Source: Nonomuraea glycinis (lineage in GTDB: Bacteria; Actinomycetota; Actinomycetes; Streptosporangiales; Streptosporangiaceae). Taken from it: DNA of 64,000 bases. Where the stretch lies: assembly GCF_014646515.1 (NCBI RefSeq), contig NZ_BMNK01000002.1, positions 515,329 through 579,328 on the forward strand, in the 5' to 3' direction. How positions within the stretch are numbered: position 1 is the stretch's first letter; every line of letters starts with the position of its first letter. Under the pieces are notes generated by a model, which saw only the letters and a program-made list of their open reading frames with translations, was not told where the DNA came from and ran no database searches. Of the stretch, positions 47,695 through 57,004 are shown one piece after another. The position numbers and the translations under genes are program-made.

Positions 47695-49815
47695 GTGCTC
47701 TGGGTTGCCATCATCGGACTCGTGATGACCGTTCTGGCGGTGGCCGTCGCGGGCCGCAGGATGTTGTTCCTATTCAAGCTCGCGACAGTGGGTCCACCGG
47801 CGCCCGAACGGGTCGACTATGCCAGGACCCATCTGGGCGCCGAGCTCAAGGCGCAGCTGGTCGAGGTGTTCGGGCAGAAGAAGCTGCTCAAGTGGACCCC
47901 GTCCGGCATCGCGCACTTTTTCGTCATGTGGGCGTTCTTCATCCTGCTGACGGTCTACATCGAGGCGTACGGCGCGATCGTCCAGGGGGCGATCACCGGC
48001 ACGCCGGACTTCCACATCCCGCTCATCGGCACCTGGGCGGTGCTCGGCTTCCTGCAGGACTTCATCGCGGTCGCCTGCCTGCTCGGCCTGGTCGCCTTCG
48101 CGATCATCCGGGTGAAGAACTCGCCCAAGACGCTGGGCCGCGACTCCCGCTTCTCCGGCTCGCACCTGAGCGGGGCCTGGCTCGTCCTGTTCATGATCTT
48201 CAACATCATCTGGACGCTCTTCCTGGCCAGAGGCGCCGCGTCGGCCAACGGCAACCTTCCCTACACCTCGGGCGCCTTCGTCTCGATCCCGCTGGGCAAC
48301 GCGCTGCCGCAGAGCGCGCTGCTGGAGGAGATCGCGCTGCTCCTGCACATCGGCTTCATGCTGGTGTTCCTGGTCATCGTGGTCTACTCCAAGCACCTGC
48401 ACATCTTCACCGCGCCGCTCAACATCGCCTTCTCCCGCCGGCCCGACGCGCTGGGCGGGGCCGTCGAGATGCGCGTCGACGGCAAGCCGGTCGACTTCGA
48501 GGACGAGGACCTGGACCCGGAGCGGCTGGGCCGCGGCAAGATCGGGGACACCACCTGGAAGGGCTTCCTCGACTTCTACTCCTGCACCGAGTGCGGCCGC
48601 TGCCAGTCGCAGTGCCCGGCCTGGAACACCGACAAGCCGCTGTCGCCCAAGATGCTCATCCTCGACCAGCGTGACCACGCCTTCAAGGTCGCCCCCTACC
48701 TCATGGCGGCCGCCGCCGGGGTCAAGCCCGAGGACAACCCGCACGCCGGCACCGACGTGCTGGCGCTGCTGGAGAAGCCGCTGGTCGGCGAGGAGGGCGT
48801 GATCCACCCCGACGTGCTCTGGGCGTGCACCAACTGTGGCGCCTGCGTCGAGCAGTGCCCGGTGGACATCGAGCACATCGACCACATCCTCGACATGCGC
48901 CGCTACCAGGTGATGGTCGAGTCGTCGTTCCCGTCGGAGGCGGGAGTGATGGTGAAGAACCTGGAGAACAAGGGCAACCCGTGGGGCATGTCCGAGATGA
49001 AGCGCGCCGACTGGATCGAGGAGCTGGACTTCGAGGTCGAGCTCGTCGACGAGAAGATGCCCGAGGACGCCGAATACCTCTTCTGGGTCGGCTGCGCGGG
49101 CGCGCTGGAGGACCGGGCGAAGAAGACCACCAAGGCCGTCGCCGAGCTCCTGCACATCGCCGGCGTGAAGTTCGCGGTGCTGGGCCCGATGGAGGCGTGC
49201 ACCGGCGACCCGGCCCGCCGGCTGGGCATGGAATACCTGTTCAACATGCTCGCCCAGCAGAACATCGAGACGCTGAACGACGCGGGCGTCAAGAAGATCG
49301 TCGCCACCTGCCCGCACTGCTTCAACACCCTGGCCAACGAATATCCCCAGCTGGGCGGCACCTACGAGGTCGTGCACCACACCCAGCTGCTGTCGAAGCT
49401 GGTCGACGAGGGGCTGCTCACCCCGATCACGCCGATCGAGGAGAAGATCACCTACCACGACCCGTGCTTCCTCGGCCGCCACAACAAGGTCTACTCCCAG
49501 CCCCGCGACATCATGTCCAAGGTGCCCGGGGTGCAGACCCAGGAGATGCACCGGCACAAGGACCGCGGCTTCTGCTGCGGCGCCGGCGGCGCGCGGATGT
49601 GGATGGAGGAGCGCATCGGCAAGCGGATCAACACCGAGCGGGTGGACGAGGCGCTGACCACGAACCCGGACACGGTCTCCACCGCCTGCCCCTTCTGCAT
49701 GGTGATGCTCGGCGACGCGATCAACGAGAAGAAGGGCACCGGCGAGGCCAAGGAGTCGCTGGAGGTCGTGGACGTCGCCCAGCTTTTGATCAAATCGGTC
49801 AAGAGCTCTTCCTGA
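47695..49815 (+). CDS. EtfD-like membrane Fe-S oxidoreductase
   Basis: A 706-residue membrane-bound electron carrier. The first 260 residues hold about five transmembrane helices of the NarI-like cytochrome b type, with conserved His such as in HIGFMLVFLVIVVYSKHLH. Two ferredoxin clusters follow: CTECGRCQSQCP and CTNCGACVEQCP. Two CCG domains follow (CTGDPARR, CPHCFN; CCGAGGARMW). This matches the M. tuberculosis EtfD, which passes electrons from ETF to quinone (recalled). GTG 47695 has GGGAGG upstream, and a longer frame is open. No etf genes adjoin it. Confidence 0.88.
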   Translation: MLWVAIIGLVMTVLAVAVAGRRMLFLFKLATVGPPAPERVDYARTHLGAELKAQLVEVFGQKKLLKWTPSGIAHFFVMWAFFILLTVYIEAYGAIVQGAITGTPDFHIPLIGTWAVLGFLQDFIAVACLLGLVAFAIIRVKNSPKTLGRDSRFSGSHLSGAWLVLFMIFNIIWTLFLARGAASANGNLPYTSGAFVSIPLGNALPQSALLEEIALLLHIGFMLVFLVIVVYSKHLHIFTAPLNIAFSRRPDALGGAVEMRVDGKPVDFEDEDLDPERLGRGKIGDTTWKGFLDFYSCTECGRCQSQCPAWNTDKPLSPKMLILDQRDHAFKVAPYLMAAAAGVKPEDNPHAGTDVLALLEKPLVGEEGVIHPDVLWACTNCGACVEQCPVDIEHIDHILDMRRYQVMVESSFPSEAGVMVKNLENKGNPWGMSEMKRADWIEELDFEVELVDEKMPEDAEYLFWVGCAGALEDRAKKTTKAVAELLHIAGVKFAVLGPMEACTGDPARRLGMEYLFNMLAQQNIETLNDAGVKKIVATCPHCFNTLANEYPQLGGTYEVVHHTQLLSKLVDEGLLTPITPIEEKITYHDPCFLGRHNKVYSQPRDIMSKVPGVQTQEMHRHKDRGFCCGAGGARMWMEERIGKRINTERVDEALTTNPDTVSTACPFCMVMLGDAINEKKGTGEAKESLEVVDVAQLLIKSVKSSS

Positions 49816-49829
49816 CGGAGAAAAGTCGG

Positions 49830-49856
49830 ACTCCTCCACAGGTCTTGTGGAGGAGT
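49830..49856. terminator. Hairpin after the EtfD-like gene
   Basis: ACTCCTCCACA pairs with TGTGGAGGAGT around a five-base loop, an 11-bp perfect stem starting 15 bp after the stop. There is no U-tract, so termination may be weak or Rho-dependent. Confidence 0.7.
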
Positions 49857-49964
49857 TCCGCACGTCAAGTGGCTCCACGGCAGGAAATTTGCCATCCACA
49901 TAACGGGAAAATCACGGTAACCTCAACGTCGCATGGCTCTATTCGACGGGGAGGGGGGCTCGTG

Positions 49965-50759
49965 ATGAGCGTCGTTGTCACAGACGCGGAAGTCACCCTG
50001 GCAGACGTACTCTCCTTGAGGCTGGCCATGCAGGAGCCGCTGCGCAGCGGGACCGAGCTGGTGCTCAGGCATCGCACCTCGGGGGTCGAGCGCGGGGTGC
50101 TGCTCGGCACGCCGGGGGCGGTGGCCCGCGAGGCCACCCTGGCGGTGTCGCTCGCGCCGCTGCTGCTCAGCGCCGGGCGCTGGGACGCCTATCTGCGCCG
50201 GGGCGGCAAGCGGATGCGGCTGCGCACCATCGATCCGGGCTTCTCGCTCGACCACCTCGACGCCTACGCCCTGTGCGAACGCACGCTGTCCTACCGCTCC
50301 TACCGCACCCGCAACGGCTACCTGGCACTCAAGATCGACGAGGCCGATCCGGTGGCGGAGGTCCGCGCGATCTGGTTCAGGGAGGGCCGCTTCGAGGTGA
50401 CGGGCCTGCTCGCCTACACCGGGCTCGACGACGACGACTCACGCCACGAGGCCGTGCTGTCGCTGCATCGCAGACAGACGGGCGCGCACGTCACGTCCAA
50501 CGCGACCGTGCAGGGCGTGCGCTTCCACGCCGCGGTCTCGCTGGTGGACGTGCTCGCGGCCGACCCGGAGGCGGCCGGCACCTGGGAGCCGTCGCTGGAG
50601 GTGGCCGGGGTCCCCGCGCCGCTGCGGCTCGGCGGCTGGCTGGACGACGTGGACGGCAAGCGCCGCCGGCTGCACTACCCCTCGGCCAGGGTCGACGGCG
50701 TGCCCATCAGACCCTCCTACACCGCCGACGACGAGCTGCGCATCGAGGTGGGCGGGTGA
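49965..50759 (+). CDS. Unknown protein coupled to a glycosyltransferase
   Basis: A 264-residue protein with repeated beta-strand segments (RSGTELVLRHRTSG, WDAYLRRGGKRMRLRTI, TRNGYLALKIDEADPVAEV and later LEVAGVPAPLRLGGWLDDVDGKRRRL) suggesting one or two beta-sandwich domains. ATG 49965 follows GGGGAGGGGGG. The stop overlaps the glycosyltransferase start (GTGA), so the two are translated together. Similar beta-rich domains accompany wall-polymer glycosyltransferases, but I do not recognise a named family. Confidence 0.7.
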   Translation: MSVVVTDAEVTLADVLSLRLAMQEPLRSGTELVLRHRTSGVERGVLLGTPGAVAREATLAVSLAPLLLSAGRWDAYLRRGGKRMRLRTIDPGFSLDHLDAYALCERTLSYRSYRTRNGYLALKIDEADPVAEVRAIWFREGRFEVTGLLAYTGLDDDDSRHEAVLSLHRRQTGAHVTSNATVQGVRFHAAVSLVDVLAADPEAAGTWEPSLEVAGVPAPLRLGGWLDDVDGKRRRLHYPSARVDGVPIRPSYTADDELRIEVGG

Positions 50760-51823
50760 AGATCAGCCTGCTGCTCTCCTCCGCGTACGGCATGCGCGGC
50801 GACGTGCGTTCCTCCCTGAATCTCGCCACGGCGCTCTCGCAGCGGCACGAGGTCGAGGTGATCAGCCTCAGACGGCCGAAGGAGAAGCCCTTCTTCCCCG
50901 TCGGGCCGAACGTCACCATGCGCACGGTCATCGACACCAGGCCGGGCGTCCGCCACCTGTTCCCCAAGGGGCAGGTGCGCACCGAGGTGGCGCTGTGGCG
51001 GGTGCTGCGCAATCTCAAGTGCGACGTGCTCATCACCACCCGGCCAGGATTAAGTGTCCAGTCGGCCAGGCACGCTCCCCGGGAAGTGCTGCGGATCGCC
51101 CGAGAGTGGGGCCGCCCGGCCGTTCCGGGGCCGGTCAAGCGGCTCTACCCCCGGCTCGACGCGGTCGTCACCGCCACCGAGTCGGCGCAGGAGGAGTGGA
51201 CCAGGCTGCTGGACGGCGGCCCGGCCGTGCACGCCGTGCCCGACGCCCTCCCGAGCGCCCCCTGGCCGCGCTCGCGGATGGACAACCGGATCGTGGCGGC
51301 GGGCGGCAGATGGGTGCCGGCGAAGGCCTACGACCGTCTGGTCAGGGCCTTCGCGATCGTCGCGGACAAGCGCCCCGACTGGCGGCTGAGGCTGTACGGC
51401 GGCGGCTCGGAGGAGCGGCGGCTGCGCTCCCTGGTCGCCGAGCTGGACCTGCACAACCACGTCTACTTCATGGGCACCACCCCCGACCTGGCCGGCGAGT
51501 TCGCCAAGTCGTCGATCGTGGCCAACACCTCGCACAGCGCCGATCTCGGCATGACCGTCCTGGAGGCCATGGGCTGCGGGGTGCCGGTGGTGGCGTACGA
51601 GGGGGCGAGGGGGCCCGCGGAGTACGTCGCGACCGGCTACAACGGCGTGCTCGTGCCGGAGGGCGGCGTGGAGCTCGAACTGTTCGCGGCGGCGCTGCTG
51701 GCGCTGATCGACGACGAGCGCAGGCGTCGCTCCCTGGCCGCCGGCGCGCTGGACACCGCGATCCGGCACGCGGCCGACGAGGTGGGCGAGCAGTGGGAGA
51801 AGCTGATCGCCGACCTCCGGTGA
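50756..51823 (+). CDS. Family 4 glycosyltransferase
   Basis: A 355-residue GT-B enzyme. The N-terminal half opens KISLLLSSAYGMRGDVRSSLNLA, typical of GT4. The donor-binding C-terminal half has AGGRWVPAKAYDRLVRAFAIV near residue 180 and the ADLGMTVLEAMGCGVPVVAYEGARGPAEYV block near 265, shown here in part, with the conserved Glu that holds the donor. GTG 50756 overlaps the previous gene. It probably makes a surface glycan; donor and acceptor are unknown. Confidence 0.92.
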   Translation: MKISLLLSSAYGMRGDVRSSLNLATALSQRHEVEVISLRRPKEKPFFPVGPNVTMRTVIDTRPGVRHLFPKGQVRTEVALWRVLRNLKCDVLITTRPGLSVQSARHAPREVLRIAREWGRPAVPGPVKRLYPRLDAVVTATESAQEEWTRLLDGGPAVHAVPDALPSAPWPRSRMDNRIVAAGGRWVPAKAYDRLVRAFAIVADKRPDWRLRLYGGGSEERRLRSLVAELDLHNHVYFMGTTPDLAGEFAKSSIVANTSHSADLGMTVLEAMGCGVPVVAYEGARGPAEYVATGYNGVLVPEGGVELELFAAALLALIDDERRRRSLAAGALDTAIRHAADEVGEQWEKLIADLR

Positions 51824-51852
51824 GCGATACCGGTAGCGGGTACCTTAGGACC

Positions 51853-52134
51853 ATGCATGGGTACAGCGGAGACAAGCAGGCCTATCTGACGCGGCTCAGG
51901 CGGATCGAGGGCCAGATCAGGGGCCTGCAGCGGATGGTCGACGACGACGCCTACTGCATCGACGTGCTCACCCAGGTCTCCGCGGCCACCAGGGCGCTGC
52001 AGGCGGTGGCGCTCGGGCTGCTGGAGGAGCACATCTCGCACTGCGTGGCCGACGCCATCGCCACCGGTGGACCGGAGGCCGACGCGAAGGTCAAGGAGGC
52101 CTCGGCCGCCATCGCGCGGCTCGTCCGCTCGTAG
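51853..52134 (+). CDS. CsoR/RcnR-family metal-sensing repressor
   Basis: A 93-residue all-helical repressor of the CsoR family. The Cys-His-Cys metal site is in DDAYCIDVLTQ near residue 34 and EEHISHCVADAI near 62. Family members sense Cu(I) or other metals. No copper gene is adjacent in the window. The leader just upstream contains GATACCGGTAGCGGGTACC, a GC-rich inverted-repeat-like sequence that could be its operator. ATG 51853 gives the family start. Confidence 0.9.
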   Translation: MHGYSGDKQAYLTRLRRIEGQIRGLQRMVDDDAYCIDVLTQVSAATRALQAVALGLLEEHISHCVADAIATGGPEADAKVKEASAAIARLVRS

Positions 52135-52242
52135 CCGTCGGCAAAGGTCTCGTAAAGGACGCGTAGCGGAGTGGTGGAGTGGATTCGCGGGAGCTTGATC
52201 ACGCGATTGACTAGTTATGCTGAACCACTCCTGGCGACCATT

Positions 52243-52270
52243 GTCCCGGACCCCTTGAGGAGTCCGGGAC
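52243..52270. terminator. Hairpin between csoR and a small leftward gene
   Basis: GTCCCGGACCCC and GGAGTCCGGGAC form a stem of about ten pairs with a short loop. It lies between convergent genes and may end transcription from both sides. Confidence 0.6.
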
Positions 52271-52287
52271 CGGTCTAGTGATCGTCT

Positions 52288-52449
52288 TCAGCGGCTCGCC
52301 GAAGTCCGCAATCCGAGCGCGTCGTCGAGCTCGTCCAAGGTCAACCGCCGCTCGCTTACTGCTACGGCGGTGAGCACCTCGGCGTAAAGCGCAATCTCGT
52401 CCAACGCGACACGGTCGTGGACCCGAGAGTCCAGGTCATTGTGCCCCAC
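52288..52449 (-). CDS. Small conserved protein, 53 residues
   Basis: From GTG 52449 the product is 53 residues: LDSRVHDRVALDEIALYAEVLTAVAVSERRLTLDELDDALGL is its body, given here only in part, with an acidic helical character. Strong GGAAGGAAGGA lies just upstream on the minus strand, which sets the start. The pattern (acidic, ending in a L-x-x-x-E-L-D-x-x-L-G-L helix) is common in small actinobacterial proteins often found near regulators. Function is unknown. Confidence 0.6.
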   Translation of the reverse strand: MGHNDLDSRVHDRVALDEIALYAEVLTAVAVSERRLTLDELDDALGLRTSASR

Positions 52450-52662
52450 CGCGTCGTCCTTCCTTCCGCAGCCCACACCCACTTCGAGGTTACGGCGCGG
52501 GACCTTCCGGCGACATGGCCCATCGGAGTCATTCCTTCCGCCGTCACCTGGTCCCCATGAGGATCATTTCCCGAATCCGAGATCACAATTCAGCTAATGG
52601 CCCGTTGCTGAAGCGTTAGAACGATATAGCCGGAGTTAGGGTGAAATAACGGTATTAGTGGT

Positions 52663-54135
52663 TTAGATGGGGCTGTCGTCGCGTTCGTGGATTAGCCGCT
52701 GCACCAGCGCCGCAGACCCCGCGAACCCGCGCTCCGGCACCCGTGCCCCGGAAACCCCGCTCCATGCCAGCCCGACGGCGTACGCGGCCCCCAGCACCGC
52801 CGCAGCCCCGGCCCGATCCGCCGGCAACACCCCGCCCGCCGCTCCCTCTCCGGCGCGCGTGAGCCCCGGCCCCTCAAACCCCGATCCTGTACGCGAGTCG
52901 CCCGGCAACCCCGTGAAATGCTCCCGAGGCCCTGTACGCGAGTCGCCCGGCCCTGTGTGCGGACCCGTCGACGGAAAGCGCGGGCCAGGCATCACCGGAA
53001 ACCCGTCAGGCTCGGTCCGTTCGCTCGCCGAGGTGCTGGTGAGCCCCGCGCGGCGCAAGTCGTCGTAGGCGTGTCTGAGCCGGTGGTCGAGCCGGGCGGG
53101 CAGCGTGCCCCGGGAGTCCGACAGGTCGGCCAGGTAGGTGGCGGCGGCGCGTGCCGGATCGGGGGCGAAGGCCAGCGCCTCGACCAGGTCGTAGACGGTG
53201 TGCGACAGATGAGCCTCCGGGTCGGTCTCCGCCAGCACCGCTCTGGCGAGCCGCGGCGGGCAGCGTCGCAGCCACGCCCGGCGCAGGGCGTCGTCGTCCC
53301 GCAGGGCCGCCTCGTCGTCCAGCTCTGGACGCTTGAGCACGGGCTCGACCATCGTCAGCAGCGCGAGAGCACGCGGCCTGAAGCGGCTGTCCCACAGCAG
53401 GATGTGCGCGGCGTCACCGATCAGCGCGGCCAGGCGCAGCGCGGTGCGCGGATGACCGGCACGCCGGCGCTCGGCGACGAGGGTGACCAGGTCGACCAGC
53501 GGCGGGGCCGGCAGCCAGCGCACCCACTCGTCGCCCGGCAGCGGCTTGCGCAGGAACTCGCCGAACATGGTGAGCAGCCGCTCGTTGCCGTCGAAGGCCG
53601 GCGCGTAGGCGCACCACATGATGGTGCCCCACACCGCGGCGACCGTGCTCGGCACGTCCCGGGCGAAGATGTCGCCGAAGGAGGTGAGCGGGTAGTCCAG
53701 CTCGGGCTTGCGGCAGTTGGCGCGCAGCAGCTCCCGCATCTGCTCGCACAGCTTGACGGACACGTCGGGGCCGACGAACGCCTGGGTGGAGCCGGGCTCG
53801 GCGGCGAAGTCCGGCCCGCTGGGGATGACGCCCGCGGGCAGCGCGGACGTGTGGTGCCCCTCCTGCCGCGCCCGCAGGCGTCTGGGCGGCGGGGCGAGGT
53901 GCCAGCGGCCGTCGGCCGGATCGTGCAGGTGCCAGCGCGCGTGCGCGCCGAACAGCCACCTGTCGCCGTCGCGCGTCACCAGGGTCCTGGCGGCGATGAG
54001 GTGGGCGCGATCGGGCTCGGGCAGCGTCCGCCAGCGCGCGTCGGAGACCATCGAGCGGACCTCCGCCTCGGCGGCATCGAACGCGTTCCAGGGGCGCACG
54101 GCGGCCATCGTACTGGGCGTACTCGGATCGCTCAT
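52663..54135 (-). CDS. Large protein of unknown function
   Basis: A 490-residue soluble protein with no clear membrane segments. The N-terminal part has RWLFGAHARWHLHDPADGRWHLAPPPRRL, a tryptophan-rich patch. The middle is helical (residues 110-370) with repeats of Leu and Arg. Residues 390-440 are Pro/Gly/Ser/Thr-rich, then a helix near the end (AAVLGAAYAVGLAWSGVSG). I do not recognise a family. It diverges from the lipoprotein gene by 17 bp, so the two share a short regulatory region. Confidence 0.65.
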   Translation of the reverse strand: MSDPSTPSTMAAVRPWNAFDAAEAEVRSMVSDARWRTLPEPDRAHLIAARTLVTRDGDRWLFGAHARWHLHDPADGRWHLAPPPRRLRARQEGHHTSALPAGVIPSGPDFAAEPGSTQAFVGPDVSVKLCEQMRELLRANCRKPELDYPLTSFGDIFARDVPSTVAAVWGTIMWCAYAPAFDGNERLLTMFGEFLRKPLPGDEWVRWLPAPPLVDLVTLVAERRRAGHPRTALRLAALIGDAAHILLWDSRFRPRALALLTMVEPVLKRPELDDEAALRDDDALRRAWLRRCPPRLARAVLAETDPEAHLSHTVYDLVEALAFAPDPARAAATYLADLSDSRGTLPARLDHRLRHAYDDLRRAGLTSTSASERTEPDGFPVMPGPRFPSTGPHTGPGDSRTGPREHFTGLPGDSRTGSGFEGPGLTRAGEGAAGGVLPADRAGAAAVLGAAYAVGLAWSGVSGARVPERGFAGSAALVQRLIHERDDSPI

Positions 54136-54152
54136 GGGGATAACACGGCAGA

Positions 54153-55064
54153 ATGTCCGCCATGAGGGTGAATAAGGCGTGGATGGTGGCGGCCGTGGGC
54201 TTACTCGCCGGGTGCGGGACGGCGACGCCGCTGCAGCCGCCGCCCGACGTGGCAGGCGTGCTGACCCTGGCCGCGGCCACGCCGCCCGACCCTGGAGGCG
54301 AGGTGGGCGGCGCCTCCACGGAGTTCGACGCCGCCACCGACCTGTCCATGTGGAAGAAGCTCAGCGCCACGGAGAAGGACGTGGACCGGATCGCGAAACT
54401 CGACGTCGACAAGACCGCCAAGGGCGCGATGTACCTGGAGCCCAAGACTTCGGCGTGGTTCGACGGCTTCCGCGGCCCGTTCGTCTACCAGGATCTCGCC
54501 GGGGACATCGTCATGCACGCCAGGGTCAAGGTCGAGGGCAAGAAGGGTGGCCGGCCCAAGCGCAAGTTCTCCATCGGCGGCCTGATGGCCAGGGAGCCCA
54601 ACACCTACGCCGCCCCGCACTGGATGGCCATCGCGACCGGCACGACCGACAAGGCCGGCCAGTTGGAGGTGAAACTCACCACGAAGGGCAGCAGCAAACC
54701 CAAGGAGTCAGCGGTCGAGTCCGAGTGGGTGGACCTCGTCCTGGCCAGGCTCGGCAGGGTCGCCGTAGCCCTGTACAAGGAGGACGGCGGCACCTGGAAG
54801 ATCGGCAACCGCTGGGAGTCGGACTTTCCCGAGGTGCTGCAGTGGGGGGTCAGCGCCTACACGGACTGGGACAGCTACAGCACCCTCAAGAAGGACGCGA
54901 CCAAGGGCAACGCCAAGCAGGTCAAGGGGCTGCCGGACCTGAAGATGACCGTGGACTTCGTCCGGTTCCTGCGGCCGAGCCTGCCCGATTACGCCGACCC
55001 GCTCAACACCGCCTCGGTGCCGGACGAGGTGCTGATCAAATTGGTGACGCCTGCCGGTGTCTGA
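54153..55064 (+). CDS. Putative lipoprotein, DUF1349-like
   Basis: A 303-residue secreted lipoprotein. The signal peptide ends in the lipobox LLAGC (Cys at residue 21, counting from 54153). After a Pro-rich linker the domain (EFDAATDLSMWKKLSATEKD ... FVYQDLAGDIVMHARVKVE) resembles the concanavalin A-like DUF1349 family. ATG 54153 and 54162 are both possible starts; neither has a good ribosome-binding site. Its last 29 bp overlap the convergent carbonic anhydrase gene. Confidence 0.8.
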   Translation: MSAMRVNKAWMVAAVGLLAGCGTATPLQPPPDVAGVLTLAAATPPDPGGEVGGASTEFDAATDLSMWKKLSATEKDVDRIAKLDVDKTAKGAMYLEPKTSAWFDGFRGPFVYQDLAGDIVMHARVKVEGKKGGRPKRKFSIGGLMAREPNTYAAPHWMAIATGTTDKAGQLEVKLTTKGSSKPKESAVESEWVDLVLARLGRVAVALYKEDGGTWKIGNRWESDFPEVLQWGVSAYTDWDSYSTLKKDATKGNAKQVKGLPDLKMTVDFVRFLRPSLPDYADPLNTASVPDEVLIKLVTPAGV

Positions 55065-55566
55065 TCGCCTTGGCCTGGTAGCGGTCCGCTGTGTGGGCGA
55101 AGGCGGCCCGGTCGTCGTCGGTGAGCTCACGCACGATCTTGCCGGGCACCCCGGCGACCAGCACGCCGGCCGGGATGCGCTTGCCGGGGCCGACCAGGGC
55201 TCCGGCGGCGACCAGGGTGCCCGCGCCGATGCGCGCGCCGCCGAGCACGATCGCGCCGATGCCGATCAGCGCGCCCGTCTCCACGTGGGCCCCGTGCACC
55301 ATGGCCTTGTGGCCCAGGCTGACCCGCGACTCCAGGATCGTGGGCTCACCCGGGTCAGAGTGCAGGCAGCTCAGATCCTGTACGTTGCATTCCTCCCCCA
55401 CCTCGATCCGCTCGTCGTCACCCCTGAGAACGGAGCCGTACCAGATGCTGGATGCCCGGCCCACGGAGACCCTGCCCACCACGACGGCTCCGGGAGCCAC
55501 GTAAGCCTCGGGATGAATGTCCGGGACTGCCCCGTTGTTCAATGCAGCGATGTACATCTGCCCCAT
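55036..55566 (-). CDS. Gamma-class carbonic anhydrase-like hexapeptide protein
   Basis: A 176-residue left-handed beta-helix protein of the gamma-carbonic anhydrase/acetyltransferase group. Visible are PEAYVAPGAVVVGRV, SSIWYGSVLRGDDERIEVG, the metal ligands in NVQDLSCLHSD and LGHKAMVHGAHV, and repeated hexapeptide turns such as IGIGAIVLGGARIGAGT. ATG 55566 (MGQMY) is chosen; ATG 55557 is an alternative. It may hydrate CO2, though many members act on other substrates. It ends inside the lipoprotein gene's 3' end. Confidence 0.88.
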   Translation of the reverse strand: MGQMYIAALNNGAVPDIHPEAYVAPGAVVVGRVSVGRASSIWYGSVLRGDDERIEVGEECNVQDLSCLHSDPGEPTILESRVSLGHKAMVHGAHVETGALIGIGAIVLGGARIGAGTLVAAGALVGPGKRIPAGVLVAGVPGKIVRELTDDDRAAFAHTADRYQAKAIRHRQASPI

Positions 55567-55707
55567 AGTAATTCCCGCCCTGGGTCTGGCGTTCCGGTTG
55601 CGGACGTGGGCAGATGGCAGGAAAGTCGATTCTTGACGTCTCGTCGTCAGACCCTCACAACCCGCAGTTTTCTTCCCCCGCCTCACGCAAACCCTTAGGT
55701 AACCCCC

Positions 55708-56799
55708 ATGACAAACCGGCACGACAGCATTCCCGATCTGATGCAGGACGACACCTTCGAAGTCGTGATGCGCGGCTACAACCGCCGCCAGGTCCACGAC
55801 TACATGATCCGTACCCGTAACCAGGTCAGGGACCTGGAGGAGCGGCTGGCGCGGGCGATCGACCAGGCCGAGCAGGGCCGGATCGAGCTGGCGGAGGCCA
55901 GGCGGCAGATAGCCGAGGTGCCGCAGAACTTCAATCCGAGCACCCGCCTGGAGCAGATACTCAAGCTCGGCCAGGAAGAGGCCCTGGCGATGCGCGAGGA
56001 GGCGGAGGCCGAGACCGGCGCCCTGCGCGAGTCCGCGAAGAACGAGTCGGAGCGGCTCATGGCCTCGGCGCGCGAGACCGCGGACAAGATCCTCACCTCG
56101 GCTCAGGCGGAGGCCGAGCGGCGGGTGAGCGAGGCCACGCAGGCGGCTGAGAGCATGCTGGCGCAGGCCGGTTCCGACGCCGAGGAGGCGCGCAGCGCCG
56201 CCCGCATGGAGTCGGAGACCCGGGTGCGCGAGGCGCACGCGGAGGCCGAGCGCCTGGTATCGGAGGCCACCAGCGAGGCGGAGCGGCTGGTGTCGACCGC
56301 TACGTCCGAGGCCGAGCAGATGGTGGCGCAGGCCCGCGCCGAGGCGGAGCAGACGATCGCGAGCGCGCGGGGTGAGGCCGAGCGGACGGTCGGGTCCGCC
56401 CGTGAGGAGGCCGAGTCCGCGCTGACGGCGGCGCAGCAGCGGGTGACCTCGCTGGACGAGCACGCCGGCCGCCGGGTGGAATATCTGACCAACACGCACA
56501 GCGAGGTCGTGCGGCGGCTGAACGAGGTCAGCGCCGTGCTCAGCGACCTCATGCGCGACGAGGCCGCGGCGGGCGCGCTGGTGCCGGACCAGCCCCAGAC
56601 GCCCGCGCCGCAGGACGACGTGCGGGTCATCGTCAAGGACGAGCAGCAGGAGCAGGGTGACGACCGGCCCCAGGAGGCACCGGCCGAGGGCCGTGCCTCT
56701 GAGGGCCGTGTCCCAGAGGGTCGTGAGGGCCGCGCCTCGGAGAGCCGTGTCTCCGAGGACACGGACGTGAACATCGGCCGCCTGCAGCTGCGCCAGTAG
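55708..56799 (+). CDS. DivIVA-like coiled-coil cytoskeletal protein
   Basis: A 363-residue protein. The N-terminal DivIVA-type motif DTFEVVMRGYNRRQVHDYM lies at residues 15-33 and binds curved membranes at poles or septa in DivIVA proteins. A very long Glu/Ala/Arg-rich coiled coil (about residues 50-285) follows, then a low-complexity charged tail with repeated EGR motifs. This matches the Scy/FilP/DivIVA kind of polar scaffold of actinomycetes. ATG 55708 has TAGGTAA upstream. A strong hairpin ends the gene. Confidence 0.85.
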   Translation: MTNRHDSIPDLMQDDTFEVVMRGYNRRQVHDYMIRTRNQVRDLEERLARAIDQAEQGRIELAEARRQIAEVPQNFNPSTRLEQILKLGQEEALAMREEAEAETGALRESAKNESERLMASARETADKILTSAQAEAERRVSEATQAAESMLAQAGSDAEEARSAARMESETRVREAHAEAERLVSEATSEAERLVSTATSEAEQMVAQARAEAEQTIASARGEAERTVGSAREEAESALTAAQQRVTSLDEHAGRRVEYLTNTHSEVVRRLNEVSAVLSDLMRDEAAAGALVPDQPQTPAPQDDVRVIVKDEQQEQGDDRPQEAPAEGRASEGRVPEGREGRASESRVSEDTDVNIGRLQLRQ

Positions 56800-56811
56800 C
56801 CGCAGGACGAC

Positions 56812-56839
56812 GAAGGCCCCGCCGTTCGGCGGGGCCTTT
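56812..56839 (+). terminator. Terminator after the DivIVA-like gene
   Basis: AAGGCCCCGCC and GGCGGGGCCTTT form an 11-bp stem around GTTC, starting about 12 bp after the stop. TTTC follows the right arm. Confidence 0.85.
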
Positions 56840-57004
56840 CGCCGTCCAGGGGCCGGGTGGAAGCCTCCGCCCCCGATCGGGTCGGAGGCTTCCACGTACG
56901 CATCCCCTGGGAGATCGTTGGTGGCCCGGTGCCGGAGCCGCCGATTGCTGAACCCGGCACCGGGCTGCTCATGGACGGTGGACCGGGGAACGGTCCACCG
57001 CGTG

